DNA from: Thermocrispum municipale DSM 44069
GTDB taxonomy: Bacteria; Actinomycetota; Actinomycetes; Mycobacteriales; Pseudonocardiaceae
Assembly: GCF_000427825.1 (NCBI RefSeq)
Contig: NZ_ATYT01000007.1
Coordinates: forward strand, 124,001 to 188,000
DNA length: 64,000 nucleotides
Direction: 5' to 3'
Part shown: positions 8,758 through 17,067 of the stretch, piece after piece
Layout of the letters: every line of letters begins with the position of its first letter
Position numbering within the stretch: the first letter of the stretch is position 1
Made by a program: the position numbers and the translations under genes
The notes under the pieces: generated by a model
Seen by the model: only the letters and a program-made list of their open reading frames with translations
Database searches by the model: none
What the model was told of the DNA's origin: nothing

Positions 8758-8787
8758 ACGTTGGCACCACCCGCGTTCGGTGTCAAC
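8758..8787 (-). promoter_or_regulatory. TetR operator/promoter upstream of tetR
   Basis: On the minus strand GTTGACAC, twelve bases, GTGCCAAC form inverted arms with one mismatch. The block also contains TTGACA, a 17-base spacer and CAACGT, which may be the promoter itself. The same arrangement lies before alkB at 11595-11624. Confidence 0.65.
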
Positions 8788-8807
8788 CAACTGGACACGA
8801 TGCCGCT

Positions 8808-8912
8808 CACTCCCGAGCTCGACGCGGCGCCGAGCTACCCGAGCCGGACGCAGCGCTGAGTCACCGAGCTCGACGCGGCGCCGAGCTACCCGAGCTGGAG
8901 ACAGCGCCGAGT
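8808..8912. repeat. Two tandem ~50-bp direct repeats
   Basis: Units at 8808-8861 and 8862-8912 share a core CGAGCTCGACGCGGCGCC followed by GAGCTACCCGAGC. A third partial copy (CACCCGAGCTG, from 8913) is the 3' end of the rubredoxin reductase gene. Each core can fold as AGCTCG/CGAGCT. The array may act as a terminator or be a slippage product. Confidence 0.7.
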
Positions 8913-10114
8913 CACCCGAGCTGCGCGAACACCTCGTCGGCGGTGACGTGCGGCTGCTCGGCGATCAGCTTGCGCGCCGTCCGCACGTCCTTCGGCCGGT
9001 TCAGCCCGACGGCGGCGACCAGCCGGTCGTCCCGGTGAAACACCGCCGTGAACTCGTAATCCTCGAGACTGCCGCGCACGCTGACCTGGTCGGTAGCCGC
9101 GGGCCACCCGGCGACGTGCAGGCTCTTGCCGTACTGGTCCGACCAGCACCACGGCACCTTGTCGAAGCTGGTGCGCTCCCCCAGCATGCCGGCCGCGGCC
9201 GCCGCCCCTTGCTCCTGCGCGCTCGTCCAGTGCTCCACCCGGTGACGACCACCCAGGTGCAAGTTGGGCGCACAGGCCACGTCCCCGGCAGCGAACACTC
9301 CCGGCGCCGAGGTCTGCAAGTACTCGTCGACCACGATGCCGCCGAGTTCCGCGTCGATCTCCAGCCCCGCCTGCTCGGCCAGCTCCGTGTTGGGTGCGAT
9401 GCCGACGGCCACCAGCACGGTGTCCGCGATCCACTTCCGGCCCGTGGTGTCGGTGACCAGCACTCCGAGGTCGACGCGCTCCAGCGACGCGACCTGTACG
9501 CCGTAGTGCAGATCGACACCGTTGCTCCGATGCAGCTCGGTGTAGACCTCGGCCAGCTGCGGCGGCAGCAGCCGCGACAGCGGGCACTGCTCGGCCTCCA
9601 GCATCATCACCGCGCACCCGATCCCGCGCGCCGTTGCCGCCACCTCCGCGCCGATCAGGCCGGCGCCGACGACCAGCAGGGAACTCCCCGGACGCAGCTT
9701 GTCCCGCAACGCGGACACGTCGTTGATGGTGCGCAAGGTGAACACGTCCGGAACGCCGCGGGCTTGCGGCAGCTCTCGCGGCCGACCACCGGTGGCCAGC
9801 AGGAGCTGGTCGTAGGCCAACTGCTCGCCGTCGGCCAGCTCCACCTTGCGCGACTCCACGTCGAGCGCCACCACACGCGTGCCGGTGCGCAGCTCGATCC
9901 CCTGCTGGCTCCAGGCCTCCTGCGGCCGGATCCGGATCCGCTCCTCGGGCGTCTTCCCGCTGAGCAGGTCCTTGGACAGCGGGGGCCGCCGGTAGGGCGG
10001 ATGCGGCTCGTCGCCGATCAACACCACCCGGCCCGGACAGCCCCCGCTGCGCAGCCGCAACGCCGCACTGGCGCCCGCGATGCCCGCGCCGACGATGACC
10101 GTTGTCGTGCTCAC
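8912..10114 (-). CDS. rubB: Rubredoxin reductase, FAD/NAD-dependent
   Basis: A 400-residue pyridine nucleotide-disulfide oxidoreductase that passes electrons from NAD(P)H through FAD to rubredoxin. An FAD-binding VIVGAGIAGASAALRLR opens the protein, a second Rossmann motif LLVVGAGLIGAEVAATA binds the nicotinamide cofactor, and APGVFAAGDVA is the second FAD block. It resembles ThcD/BphA4-type ferredoxin reductases. It follows rubredoxin by three bases in the alkB operon, which defines its partner. Its 3' end merges into a tandem repeat array. Confidence 0.92.
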   Translation of the reverse strand: MSTTTVIVGAGIAGASAALRLRSGGCPGRVVLIGDEPHPPYRRPPLSKDLLSGKTPEERIRIRPQEAWSQQGIELRTGTRVVALDVESRKVELADGEQLAYDQLLLATGGRPRELPQARGVPDVFTLRTINDVSALRDKLRPGSSLLVVGAGLIGAEVAATARGIGCAVMMLEAEQCPLSRLLPPQLAEVYTELHRSNGVDLHYGVQVASLERVDLGVLVTDTTGRKWIADTVLVAVGIAPNTELAEQAGLEIDAELGGIVVDEYLQTSAPGVFAAGDVACAPNLHLGGRHRVEHWTSAQEQGAAAAAGMLGERTSFDKVPWCWSDQYGKSLHVAGWPAATDQVSVRGSLEDYEFTAVFHRDDRLVAAVGLNRPKDVRTARKLIAEQPHVTADEVFAQLG

Positions 10115-10117
10115 CGG

Positions 10118-10282
10118 CTAACCGACCGGTTCGAAATCGATCTTGTCGCGGACCCCGCAGTCGGGGCAGTTCCAGTCATCGGGCACCTCGGACCACGGTG
10201 TGCCCGCGGGGAATCCTTCCCGCGGGGCACCGACCTCCTCGTCGTAGACGTACTCGCACACCGGACACTGATACTTGCTCAT
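10118..10282 (-). CDS. rubA: Rubredoxin
   Basis: A 54-residue rubredoxin with both iron-binding knuckles, [11 protein letters not shown] near the start and [13 protein letters not shown] near the end, and the aromatic/acidic middle [17 protein letters not shown]. It carries electrons from the reductase to AlkB. It starts 11 bases after the alkB stop and ends three bases before the reductase gene, so all three are cotranscribed. The second knuckle (CPDCG) matches AlkG2-type rubredoxins that can serve AlkB. Confidence 0.97.
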   Translation of the reverse strand: MSKYQCPVCEYVYDEEVGAPREGFPAGTPWSEVPDDWNCPDCGVRDKIDFEPVG

Positions 10283-10293
10283 AGCCGTTAGCT

Positions 10294-11532
10294 TCACCCC
10301 GCGGTGGCTTTCGCGCCATAGCGGGCCAACACCTTCTCCCGCTTCGGCGGGTGGATGTTCGCCTTGGTGATGTCCCCGTCGTAGTGGTCCAGCAGCCGCT
10401 TGTCCATCACCTTGCGCCACAGCGGCGGAATCCACGCCAACAAGATCATCGACGCGTAGCCCGCGGGCAGCTGCGGAGCCTCCTCGTAGTCCCGCAGCGC
10501 CTGGTACCGGCGCGTCGGGTTCGCATGGTGGTCGCTGTGCCGCTGCAGGTGGTACAGGAACACGTTGGTCACCACGTTGTTGGAGTTCCAGCTGTGCCGT
10601 GCGGTCGGCCGCTCGTACCTGCCGTTCTGCGCCGTGCGCTGCCGCAACAGGCCGTAGTGCTCGAGGTAGTTGACCACTTCCAGCAGCGAGAACCCGAAGA
10701 ACGCCTGGATGAGCAGCATCGGCAGGACGCCCCAGCCGAAGGCGGCGATCAGCGCGCCCCACAACACCACCGACATCAGCCACGCGGACAACACGTCGTT
10801 GCGCAGCGTCCACGGGCCCTTGTTGCTCCGGGCCAGCCGCTTCTTCTCCAGCTCCCACGCGTTACGCAGGCTGCCGCTGACCGTGCGCGGCCAGAACCGG
10901 TAGAACGACTCCCCGACGCGCGAGCTGGCCGGGTCCTCCGGGGTGGCGACCCGCACGTGGTGGCCGCGGTTGTGCTCGATGAAGAAGTGGCCGTAGAACG
11001 TCTGCGCCAGCGCCACGCGGGCCAGCCACCGCTCGTACTCGACCTTCTTGTGCCCCAGCTCGTGCGCGGTGTTGATGCCGATGCCGGCCACCACACCGAC
11101 GGAGATCGCCAGGCCGAGGCGGTCCCACACGTTCAGCTCGTAGGTCGACCACATCCAGCAGGCCAGCACCAGTCCCGCGTACTGGATGGGCAGGAACAAG
11201 TACAGGATCCAGCGGTAGTAGCGGTCGTTCTCCAACCACTCGATCAGCTCGTCCGGCGGGTTCTCCCCGTCGGTGCCGATGATCATGTCCAGCAGCGGGA
11301 TGAGCCCGAACACCACGATCGGAGCCATCCACCAGGCCAGGTGCATCGCCCACGTGCCTTCCCAGCCCTGGTAGGACCACCAGATGAGAAACGGGATGGC
11401 AGGGACCACCAGGCCGAGCATCCACGCATACCGCTTGGGGTCGTGCCAGCTCACCTTCTCCTGGCTCGCGTCGTCCTGGCCGGCTTGCCCTGCGCCGTCC
11501 GGAACACCTTGACCTGCGGCGACCGATGTCAT
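10294..11532 (-). CDS. alkB: Alkane 1-monooxygenase
   Basis: A 412-residue integral membrane non-heme diiron hydroxylase that oxidises medium-chain alkanes to 1-alkanols. All histidine boxes are intact: HELGH at 157-161, EHNRGHH at 186-192 and LQRHSDHH at 329-336, plus the NYLEHYGL motif at 288-295 specific to alkane hydroxylases. Several long hydrophobic helices precede them. ATG 11532 has a strong GAGGAGG eight bases upstream; a longer in-frame start at 11604 would run through the operator and is rejected. First gene of alkB-rubA-rubB, with tetR just downstream. Confidence 0.96.
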   Translation of the reverse strand: MTSVAAGQGVPDGAGQAGQDDASQEKVSWHDPKRYAWMLGLVVPAIPFLIWWSYQGWEGTWAMHLAWWMAPIVVFGLIPLLDMIIGTDGENPPDELIEWLENDRYYRWILYLFLPIQYAGLVLACWMWSTYELNVWDRLGLAISVGVVAGIGINTAHELGHKKVEYERWLARVALAQTFYGHFFIEHNRGHHVRVATPEDPASSRVGESFYRFWPRTVSGSLRNAWELEKKRLARSNKGPWTLRNDVLSAWLMSVVLWGALIAAFGWGVLPMLLIQAFFGFSLLEVVNYLEHYGLLRQRTAQNGRYERPTARHSWNSNNVVTNVFLYHLQRHSDHHANPTRRYQALRDYEEAPQLPAGYASMILLAWIPPLWRKVMDKRLLDHYDGDITKANIHPPKREKVLARYGAKATAG

Positions 11533-11573
11533 GCCCACGCCTCCTCGCGTGCTCGCGACCCAGGCGATCTGGG

Positions 11574-11590
11574 TGTAACTTGAAGTTACA
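11574..11590. promoter_or_regulatory. 17-bp perfect palindrome in the alkB leader
   Basis: TGTAACTTGAAGTTACA is a perfect palindrome around a central G, about 42 bases upstream of alkB. It is distinct from the TetR-type repeat next to it, so a second regulator may act here. Confidence 0.55.
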
Positions 11591-11594
11591 GGTA

Positions 11595-11624
11595 ACGTTG
11601 ACACGAGACCCCAGTGGTGTCAAC
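11595..11624 (-). promoter_or_regulatory. TetR operator/promoter upstream of alkB
   Basis: GTTGACAC and GTGTCAAC (11597-11604 and 11617-11624) are perfect inverted arms separated by 12 bases. On the minus strand the block reads TTGACA, 17 bases, CAACGT, identical in layout to the block before tetR. Confidence 0.7.
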
Positions 11625-11664
11625 AGTGCGACACACGATCGCGGATGCGTAAAGACGGCGTCCG

Positions 11665-12063
11665 TCAGGCAGACAGGGTGTTCAGCAACCGCGCCAGCTG
11701 CCGCCGCTGAGCGGCGTCCAATTTCCCGACGAAGGGCGTCAGCGCGTCGTACACCTCCCGCTGCACCGCGTCCACCAGCTCCCGCCCCTGGTGCGTGAGG
11801 GCGACGTCGACGGCCCGGCGGTCGTCCGGCGAGCGACCCCGGATCAGCAGGCCTCGCTTTTCCGCGCGTTCCACCAGCCCGGACATCGTGGACTTGTCGA
11901 GGCCGAGAAACGCCGCGAGCTCGGTCATCCGAGACGGGCGGTCGCGCAGGATCCCCAGCACGCGAAGCTGCGTCAACGACAGGTCATGCGCGGCAGCGAT
12001 CCGTGTCAACACAGCCGTCACTCGGAACGTCGTGCGAACCACGGCCTCCATCAGCTCGTCCAT
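11665..12063 (-). CDS. MarR-family transcriptional regulator
   Basis: A 132-residue winged-helix MarR protein. The recognition region RMTELAAFLGLDKSTMSGLVERAEKRGLL (in parts: LAAFLGLDKSTMSGLVERAE) and the wing RGRSPDDRRAVDVALT are clear, with dimerisation helices at both ends. It is divergent from a quinone oxidoreductase gene, and two palindromes lie between them. MarR repressors in this arrangement usually control both genes and respond to phenolic or quinone-like ligands; the actual ligand is unknown. Confidence 0.9.
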   Translation of the reverse strand: MDELMEAVVRTTFRVTAVLTRIAAAHDLSLTQLRVLGILRDRPSRMTELAAFLGLDKSTMSGLVERAEKRGLLIRGRSPDDRRAVDVALTHQGRELVDAVQREVYDALTPFVGKLDAAQRRQLARLLNTLSA

Positions 12064-12078
12064 GACCCGGGATCGTAC

Positions 12079-12123
12079 TTGACATCGTTGGTATTCCCAA
12101 CCAATATTGTTGGTATTACCAAC
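12079..12123 (+). promoter_or_regulatory. Promoter with paired MarR operators
   Basis: TTGACA (12079-12084) is followed by GTTGGTATTCCCAAC (12087-12101) and GTTGGTATTACCAAC (12109-12123), centred 22 bases apart, i.e. on the same DNA face. CAATAT (12102-12107) is a possible -10. Bound repressor would cover the promoter of the quinone reductase and the start of marR. Confidence 0.65.
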
Positions 12124-12137
12124 CTATTGGAGGTCTG

Positions 12138-13064
12138 ATGCACGCCGCCGTCGTCACCGATTTCGCCGCGCCGCCGCAGTACCGCGAGCACCCTGACCCG
12201 GTCGCAGAGGGTCCGCACGAGGCGGTCGTCGACGTTCTCGCCGCGCCGCTGCATCGACTGGCGCGCGCTCGGGCAGCCGGCCTGCACTACACCACCACCA
12301 CCGCGCTTCCACTGGTCCCGGGCGTGGACGCCGTGGTACGGGATCAGGACGGGAAGCTCTGGTACACGATGGCCTTCGGCCGGGACGTCGGCACGTTCGC
12401 GGAGCGGACGGTGATCGACCGCCGGCTCAGCGTGCCGCTGCCGGATGACGCCGACCCGGTGCGGATCGCCGCGGCGATGAATCCTGCCATGGCGTCGTGG
12501 GTGGCGTTGCGGCAGCGCATCTCGTTCCAGGCGGGCGGGCGTGTGCTCGTTCTCGGCGCCACCGGTGTCGCAGGGCGGATGGCCGTGCAGATCGCCAAGC
12601 ACCTCGGCGCTTCGCATGTCACCGCGGCCGGGCGGAACGCAGCCCGGTTGGCCGAGGTGCGTGCGCTCGGCGCGGATGTCACCGTGACGTTCGACGAGGT
12701 CGGCAAGGCCGCCGATATCGACGTGGTGCTCGACTTCGTGTGGGGTGAGCCCGCCGCTCGGTCGATCCGTGCCGTGGTGGCGTCGAGGACCGATCGGCGC
12801 GCCCCGCTGGACTGGATCCACGTCGGATCGGTCGCCGGCCAGGAGTTGACGCTGGACGCCGAGTGGCTGCGCGCCATTCGGCTGCAGGTCAGCGGGAGCG
12901 GCATCGGGTCGGTGACCCCGGAGGAATACCTGGCCGAGCTGCCCGGTATCGCCGCTGCCGTGCACGACGGCGCCATCGACGTCCGGGCCCGCGCGGTGCC
13001 GCTTGCCGACGTGACCGAGACGTGGAATGCGGCCTTTGACGAGCGCCTCGTCTTCGTGCCGTAG
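12138..13064 (+). CDS. Zinc-free quinone oxidoreductase (MDR superfamily)
   Basis: A 308-residue medium-chain dehydrogenase/reductase. It has the Rossmann motif VLVLGATGVAGRMAVQIAKHLGA near the middle but lacks the Cys/His zinc ligands of alcohol dehydrogenases, as in NADPH:quinone reductases. GGAGG five bases before ATG 12138 sets the start. Control by the divergent MarR regulator, with two operators in its promoter, suggests induction by an electrophile or quinone. The exact substrate cannot be stated. Confidence 0.85.
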   Translation: MHAAVVTDFAAPPQYREHPDPVAEGPHEAVVDVLAAPLHRLARARAAGLHYTTTTALPLVPGVDAVVRDQDGKLWYTMAFGRDVGTFAERTVIDRRLSVPLPDDADPVRIAAAMNPAMASWVALRQRISFQAGGRVLVLGATGVAGRMAVQIAKHLGASHVTAAGRNAARLAEVRALGADVTVTFDEVGKAADIDVVLDFVWGEPAARSIRAVVASRTDRRAPLDWIHVGSVAGQELTLDAEWLRAIRLQVSGSGIGSVTPEEYLAELPGIAAAVHDGAIDVRARAVPLADVTETWNAAFDERLVFVP

Positions 13065-13067
13065 CCG

Positions 13068-14150
13068 CTAGTCGAACACCACCAGCGACCGGCCGCCGTC
13101 GCCGCGAACCAGCCGGTCGAAGGCCTGCGGCGCGTCGGCCAACGCGATCCGGTGGGTGATCAACGCATCGAGGTCGAGCGAGCCGTCGAGCACAGCCTGC
13201 GCCAGCACCGGGACGTCCTTGTCGGGGTCGGCGGTGCCGTAGATGGAGCTGCTCAGCGTCCGGCCGAAGTGGAACAGCTCGAGCCCGGTGAAGGAGACCT
13301 GGTCGTCGCGGGCCCCGAGGCCGAGCGTGACCACCCGGCCGCCGCGACGCGTGCTGGACCACGCCGTGCGGATGGCCGCCGAGCGTCCGACGCACTCGAA
13401 CGCGACGTCCACTCCCCTGCCCTCGGTCACGGCGCGTACGGCCTTCGGAGCCGCCTTGTCGCTGACGACGAAATCGGTCGCTCCCGCGGTCTTGGCCAGG
13501 TCGGCCTTGTCCTCGTTGATGTCCAGCGCCACGATCCGGCCGGCCCCGGCGAGCTTGGCACCGAGGATCACCGACAGGCCGACGCCACCGAGGCCGACCA
13601 CGGCGACCGTCTGCCCGGGCCGCACATTCGCGTTGTTGCGGACCGCGCCGACCCCGGTCAACACGGCACAGCCGAGCAGGGCGGCTTCCGCCAGCGGCAG
13701 TTCGGCAGGCACCGGAATGACCGCGTTCTCGGTGACGAGCACCTCTTCGGCCAGTCCCCCGACGCCCAGCGTGAGGTGGGTGTCGGTGCCGTCCGCGAGC
13801 TTGCCGCGGGGCACCGACGCGATGCCCTCGTTGGTCGTGCACAGCCACGGCTCGTCCTGCTGGCAGAACCAGCACTCCCGGCACGGCGGGCTCCAGTTCA
13901 GCACCACGTGGTCGCCCGCGCGTACGCGCGAGACACCCTCGCCCACCTCGGTCACCACGCCGGTGGCTTCGTGCCCGAGGATCAGTGGGAACGACGGCGC
14001 CAGCACGCCGTTGATCATGGACAGGTCCGAGTGACAGACGCCCGCACCGCGGATGGACACCCGTACGTGTCCGGGTTCCGTCGGGCCCAGGTCGACGTCG
14101 GCCAGTTCGAGTTCGGAGTCCACACCGCGAGAGATGAGCGCCTGCACCAT
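13068..14150 (-). CDS. Zinc-dependent alcohol dehydrogenase
   Basis: A 360-residue class III-like alcohol dehydrogenase. The catalytic zinc site is represented by GVCHSD and GHEATG, the structural zinc site by CRECWFCQQDEPWLC, and the cofactor domain by VAVVGLGGVGLSVILGAKLAGA. It oxidises an alcohol to an aldehyde or ketone with NAD(P). It is convergent with the quinone reductase (three bases apart) and lies 39 bases downstream of a FAD/Fe-S oxidase on the same strand, so those two may be cotranscribed. AlkB-derived alkanols are a possible substrate, by proximity only. Confidence 0.9.
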   Translation of the reverse strand: MVQALISRGVDSELELADVDLGPTEPGHVRVSIRGAGVCHSDLSMINGVLAPSFPLILGHEATGVVTEVGEGVSRVRAGDHVVLNWSPPCRECWFCQQDEPWLCTTNEGIASVPRGKLADGTDTHLTLGVGGLAEEVLVTENAVIPVPAELPLAEAALLGCAVLTGVGAVRNNANVRPGQTVAVVGLGGVGLSVILGAKLAGAGRIVALDINEDKADLAKTAGATDFVVSDKAAPKAVRAVTEGRGVDVAFECVGRSAAIRTAWSSTRRGGRVVTLGLGARDDQVSFTGLELFHFGRTLSSSIYGTADPDKDVPVLAQAVLDGSLDLDALITHRIALADAPQAFDRLVRGDGGRSLVVFD

Positions 14151-14189
14151 GCCCGGCAGGCTACCCGTGAACCGGCGCTTGCCGGAATG

Positions 14190-17048
14190 TCAGTCGCCGG
14201 GTTGCGCGTCCAGCCGCTCGGCCAGGATCTCCGCCAGGTGACGCGACCTGATCCCGGCCAGCTGCTCGAACTGGGTGCGGCAACTGAAGCCGTCGGCGAC
14301 CACGGCCGTGCCCGGTGGCGTGGCCGCCAACGCGGGCAGCACACCCTGCTCGGCGACCTTGCGCGACACCTCGTAGTGCCCGCGCTCGAAGCCGAAGTTC
14401 CCGGCGAGCCCGCAGCACCCGGCGTCCAGCACCGTGGTGTCCGCGCCCGTGGCCTGCAGCAACGCCGCGTCCGGCCCGGCGCCCATGATCGCGTGCTGGT
14501 GGCAGTGCACCTGCAGGGCGGCCGGTTCGGCTTCGCCGCCCTTCGGCACCTCCCAGTCCGGCGCGAACTTCGCCAGCAGCTCGGCCAGCGTGTAGGTGTT
14601 CTCCGCGAGCAACGCGGCGTTGGGATCGTCGGGCAACAGCTCGGTGGCGTCGGACCGGAACAGAGCCGCGCAGCTCGGCTCCAGCACGAGCATCGGAACA
14701 CCCGCCGAGACGACCGGCGCCACGGTCTGCAGCGACCGGCGCAGCTTGCGGCGAGCCGCGGGCAGCTGTCCGGTGCTGACCCACGTCAGGCCGCAGCACA
14801 CCGGGCGGGACGGCAACAGCACCTCGAAGCCTGCCGCGCGCAGCACCTTGACCGCGGCCTCGCCGATGTGCGGCGCGAAGTAGTTGGTGAACGTGTCCGG
14901 CCAGAGCAGCACGGATCTACCGGGCGACGACTCATGGGCGGCGGGCTCGAAGGCCTCGGTGAACGGGCGCCGGGCGAACGCGGGCACTTGGCGTTCCGAC
15001 GCGATGCCGCCCAGTCGCTTGAACAAGCCGCTGATCTTGGACGACATCACCCAGTTGACCAGCCGCGGGGTCTTGGCGGCGACGCGCGCCAGGCGGGGCA
15101 GCCAGCCCATCGAGTAGTGCGACGCGGGCCGGATCCGATGCTTGTAGCGCTGGTGGAGGTACTCCGACTTGTAGCTGGCCATGTCGACGCCGACCGGACA
15201 GTCGATCTTGCAGCCCTTGCAGGACAGGCACAGATCCAGCGCCTCCCCGACCTCCGGCGACTTCCAGCCCCTGGTGACGGTCTCGCCGAGCAGCATCTCT
15301 TGCAACACGCGCGCACGCCCGCGGGTGGAGTCCTTCTCGTCCCTGGTCGCCCGGTAGCTCGGGCACATCACGCCACCCGAGCCGACCCGGCACCGGGCGA
15401 CGCCGACGCAGCGGTGAACCGCCTGCCCGAGCGACCCGCGGTCGTCGTGCAAGGCCAGCTCGACCCGCGGCGACTTCCGCCACTCGTGGTGCATGCGCAG
15501 GTCGTCGGCCACCCCGGCGGGCTCGACGATCACGCCGGGGTTGAGCCTGCCTCGCGGGTCCCAGATCGCCTTGAACTGACCGAACGCCCGGATCAGCTCC
15601 TGGCTGTACATCGCGGGCAGGTGCTCCGACCGCGCCCGGCCGTCGCCGTGCTCGCCGGACAGCGCGCCGCCGTGTTGCACCACCAGCTCGGCCGCGGCCG
15701 CCATGAAGCGCTGGAAGTGCGCGACACCACCGTCGGACCGCAGATCGAAATCCAGCCGGACGTGCAGGCAGCCTTCGCCGAAATGGCCGTACACGACGCC
15801 TTTCAGGCCGAACTCGTCGAGCAGCTTGTGGAAATCACGCAAGTAGCCGCCGAGGTTCTTCGGCGGAACCGCGGCGTCCTCCCAGCCGGGCCAGGACAGC
15901 ACGCCGTCGACCGAGCGGGTGGCCAGACCCGAGCCGTCCTCCCGGATCTTCCACACCGTGCGCCGCACGTCGGGATCGGCGACCACGCGAACATCCAGCA
16001 CTCCGTCGATGGCCCGGAGGTCCCGGACGATCTCCTCGACTTCCCACGCCGCGGCGTCCACGTCGATCAGCAACCACGCCGAGCCTTGCGGCAACACGCC
16101 GTCCGGCACCGCGTCCGGCCGCCGATCGCGCAGCACGTCGAGGATCCGATCGTCCATGCCCTCGCAGGTCAGCGGCTTCTTCTCGAGGATCGCCGGGACC
16201 GCGTCCGCCGCCGCGACGGAGTCGGCGAAACCGGCCACGATCAGCCGCTGGCACTGCGGCAACGGCACCAGCTTGACCTTCGCCGCCAGGACGATCACAC
16301 AGGTTCCCTCGCTGCCGACGACCGCCCGCGCCACGTTGTAGCCGTTCTCCGGGAGCAGGTGGTGCAGCGCGTAACCGGACACCTGGCGCGCGAACCGGCC
16401 GAGCTCGGTGCGCAGGGCCGCCCGGTGCTCGTCGGCGAGCGCCCGCAGCGCCGCATGGATGCGTCCTTCGCGGCCGCCGCGGCTGATCACCTCGTCCAGC
16501 TCGGCCGGGGACAGCGACTTGAGCGTCATCCGCGTGCCGTCGTAACAGAGGACGTCCAGCTCGAGGATGTTGTCCGACGTCTTGCCCCACGCCACCGAGT
16601 GCGAGCCGCACGCGTCGTTGCCGATCATTCCCCCGATCGTGCAGCGCGCGTGCGTCGACGGGTCGGGGCCGAACCGCAGGCCGTGCTCGGCCAGGACGGC
16701 GTTCAATGCTCCCGGCACCACGCCCGCCTCGACGCGCGCCGTCCGCTGCTGAGGGTCGATCTCGAGGATCCGGTTCATGTGGCGGGACAGCTCGATCACC
16801 ACACCCGAGCCGACGGCGTTGCCGGCGATCGACGTACCACCCCCGCGTGTGGTGATCGGGACGTCGTGAGCCGCGCACACCTCGACGGCGGCAGCCACGT
16901 CGTCGGCGTCGAGCGGGAACACGACACCGAGCGGCACTTTGCGGTAGTTCGAGGCGTCGGAGCTGTACTCGGCGCGGCGTCGAGCGGAGAAATCCACCTC
17001 GCCACGGACGGCAGCAGTCAGCGCGTGAGCAAGTTCGGAGTGCAACAT
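14190..17048 (-). CDS. FAD-linked oxidase fused to Fe-S (CCG-domain) protein, D-2-hydroxyacid dehydrogenase type
   Basis: A 952-residue fusion. Residues 1-480 form a PCMH-type FAD oxidase (TRGGGTSIAGNAVG, GGMIGNDACGSHS, then GEHGDGRARSEHLP). The second half has a ferredoxin region (CVGVARCR, CLSCKGCKIDCPVG) and two CCG-type heterodisulfide-reductase-like domains (RPVCCGLTWVSTG and DAGCCGLAGNFG). This matches E. coli YdiJ-like enzymes that oxidise D-2-hydroxyglutarate or D-lactate and feed a quinone. The first ferredoxin cluster is incomplete (few Cys), as is usual in this group. The start is ATG 17048, with only a weak ribosome site. Confidence 0.88.
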   Translation of the reverse strand: MLHSELAHALTAAVRGEVDFSARRRAEYSSDASNYRKVPLGVVFPLDADDVAAAVEVCAAHDVPITTRGGGTSIAGNAVGSGVVIELSRHMNRILEIDPQQRTARVEAGVVPGALNAVLAEHGLRFGPDPSTHARCTIGGMIGNDACGSHSVAWGKTSDNILELDVLCYDGTRMTLKSLSPAELDEVISRGGREGRIHAALRALADEHRAALRTELGRFARQVSGYALHHLLPENGYNVARAVVGSEGTCVIVLAAKVKLVPLPQCQRLIVAGFADSVAAADAVPAILEKKPLTCEGMDDRILDVLRDRRPDAVPDGVLPQGSAWLLIDVDAAAWEVEEIVRDLRAIDGVLDVRVVADPDVRRTVWKIREDGSGLATRSVDGVLSWPGWEDAAVPPKNLGGYLRDFHKLLDEFGLKGVVYGHFGEGCLHVRLDFDLRSDGGVAHFQRFMAAAAELVVQHGGALSGEHGDGRARSEHLPAMYSQELIRAFGQFKAIWDPRGRLNPGVIVEPAGVADDLRMHHEWRKSPRVELALHDDRGSLGQAVHRCVGVARCRVGSGGVMCPSYRATRDEKDSTRGRARVLQEMLLGETVTRGWKSPEVGEALDLCLSCKGCKIDCPVGVDMASYKSEYLHQRYKHRIRPASHYSMGWLPRLARVAAKTPRLVNWVMSSKISGLFKRLGGIASERQVPAFARRPFTEAFEPAAHESSPGRSVLLWPDTFTNYFAPHIGEAAVKVLRAAGFEVLLPSRPVCCGLTWVSTGQLPAARRKLRRSLQTVAPVVSAGVPMLVLEPSCAALFRSDATELLPDDPNAALLAENTYTLAELLAKFAPDWEVPKGGEAEPAALQVHCHQHAIMGAGPDAALLQATGADTTVLDAGCCGLAGNFGFERGHYEVSRKVAEQGVLPALAATPPGTAVVADGFSCRTQFEQLAGIRSRHLAEILAERLDAQPGD

Positions 17049-17067
17049 CGCGGTTCAGTCTGCCGCG

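Noticed and set aside
8231-10291. Plus-strand frame of 686 codons opposite tetR, rubredoxin reductase and rubredoxin
   Set aside because: Antisense to three strongly supported genes with intact motifs; composition is that of a shadow frame.
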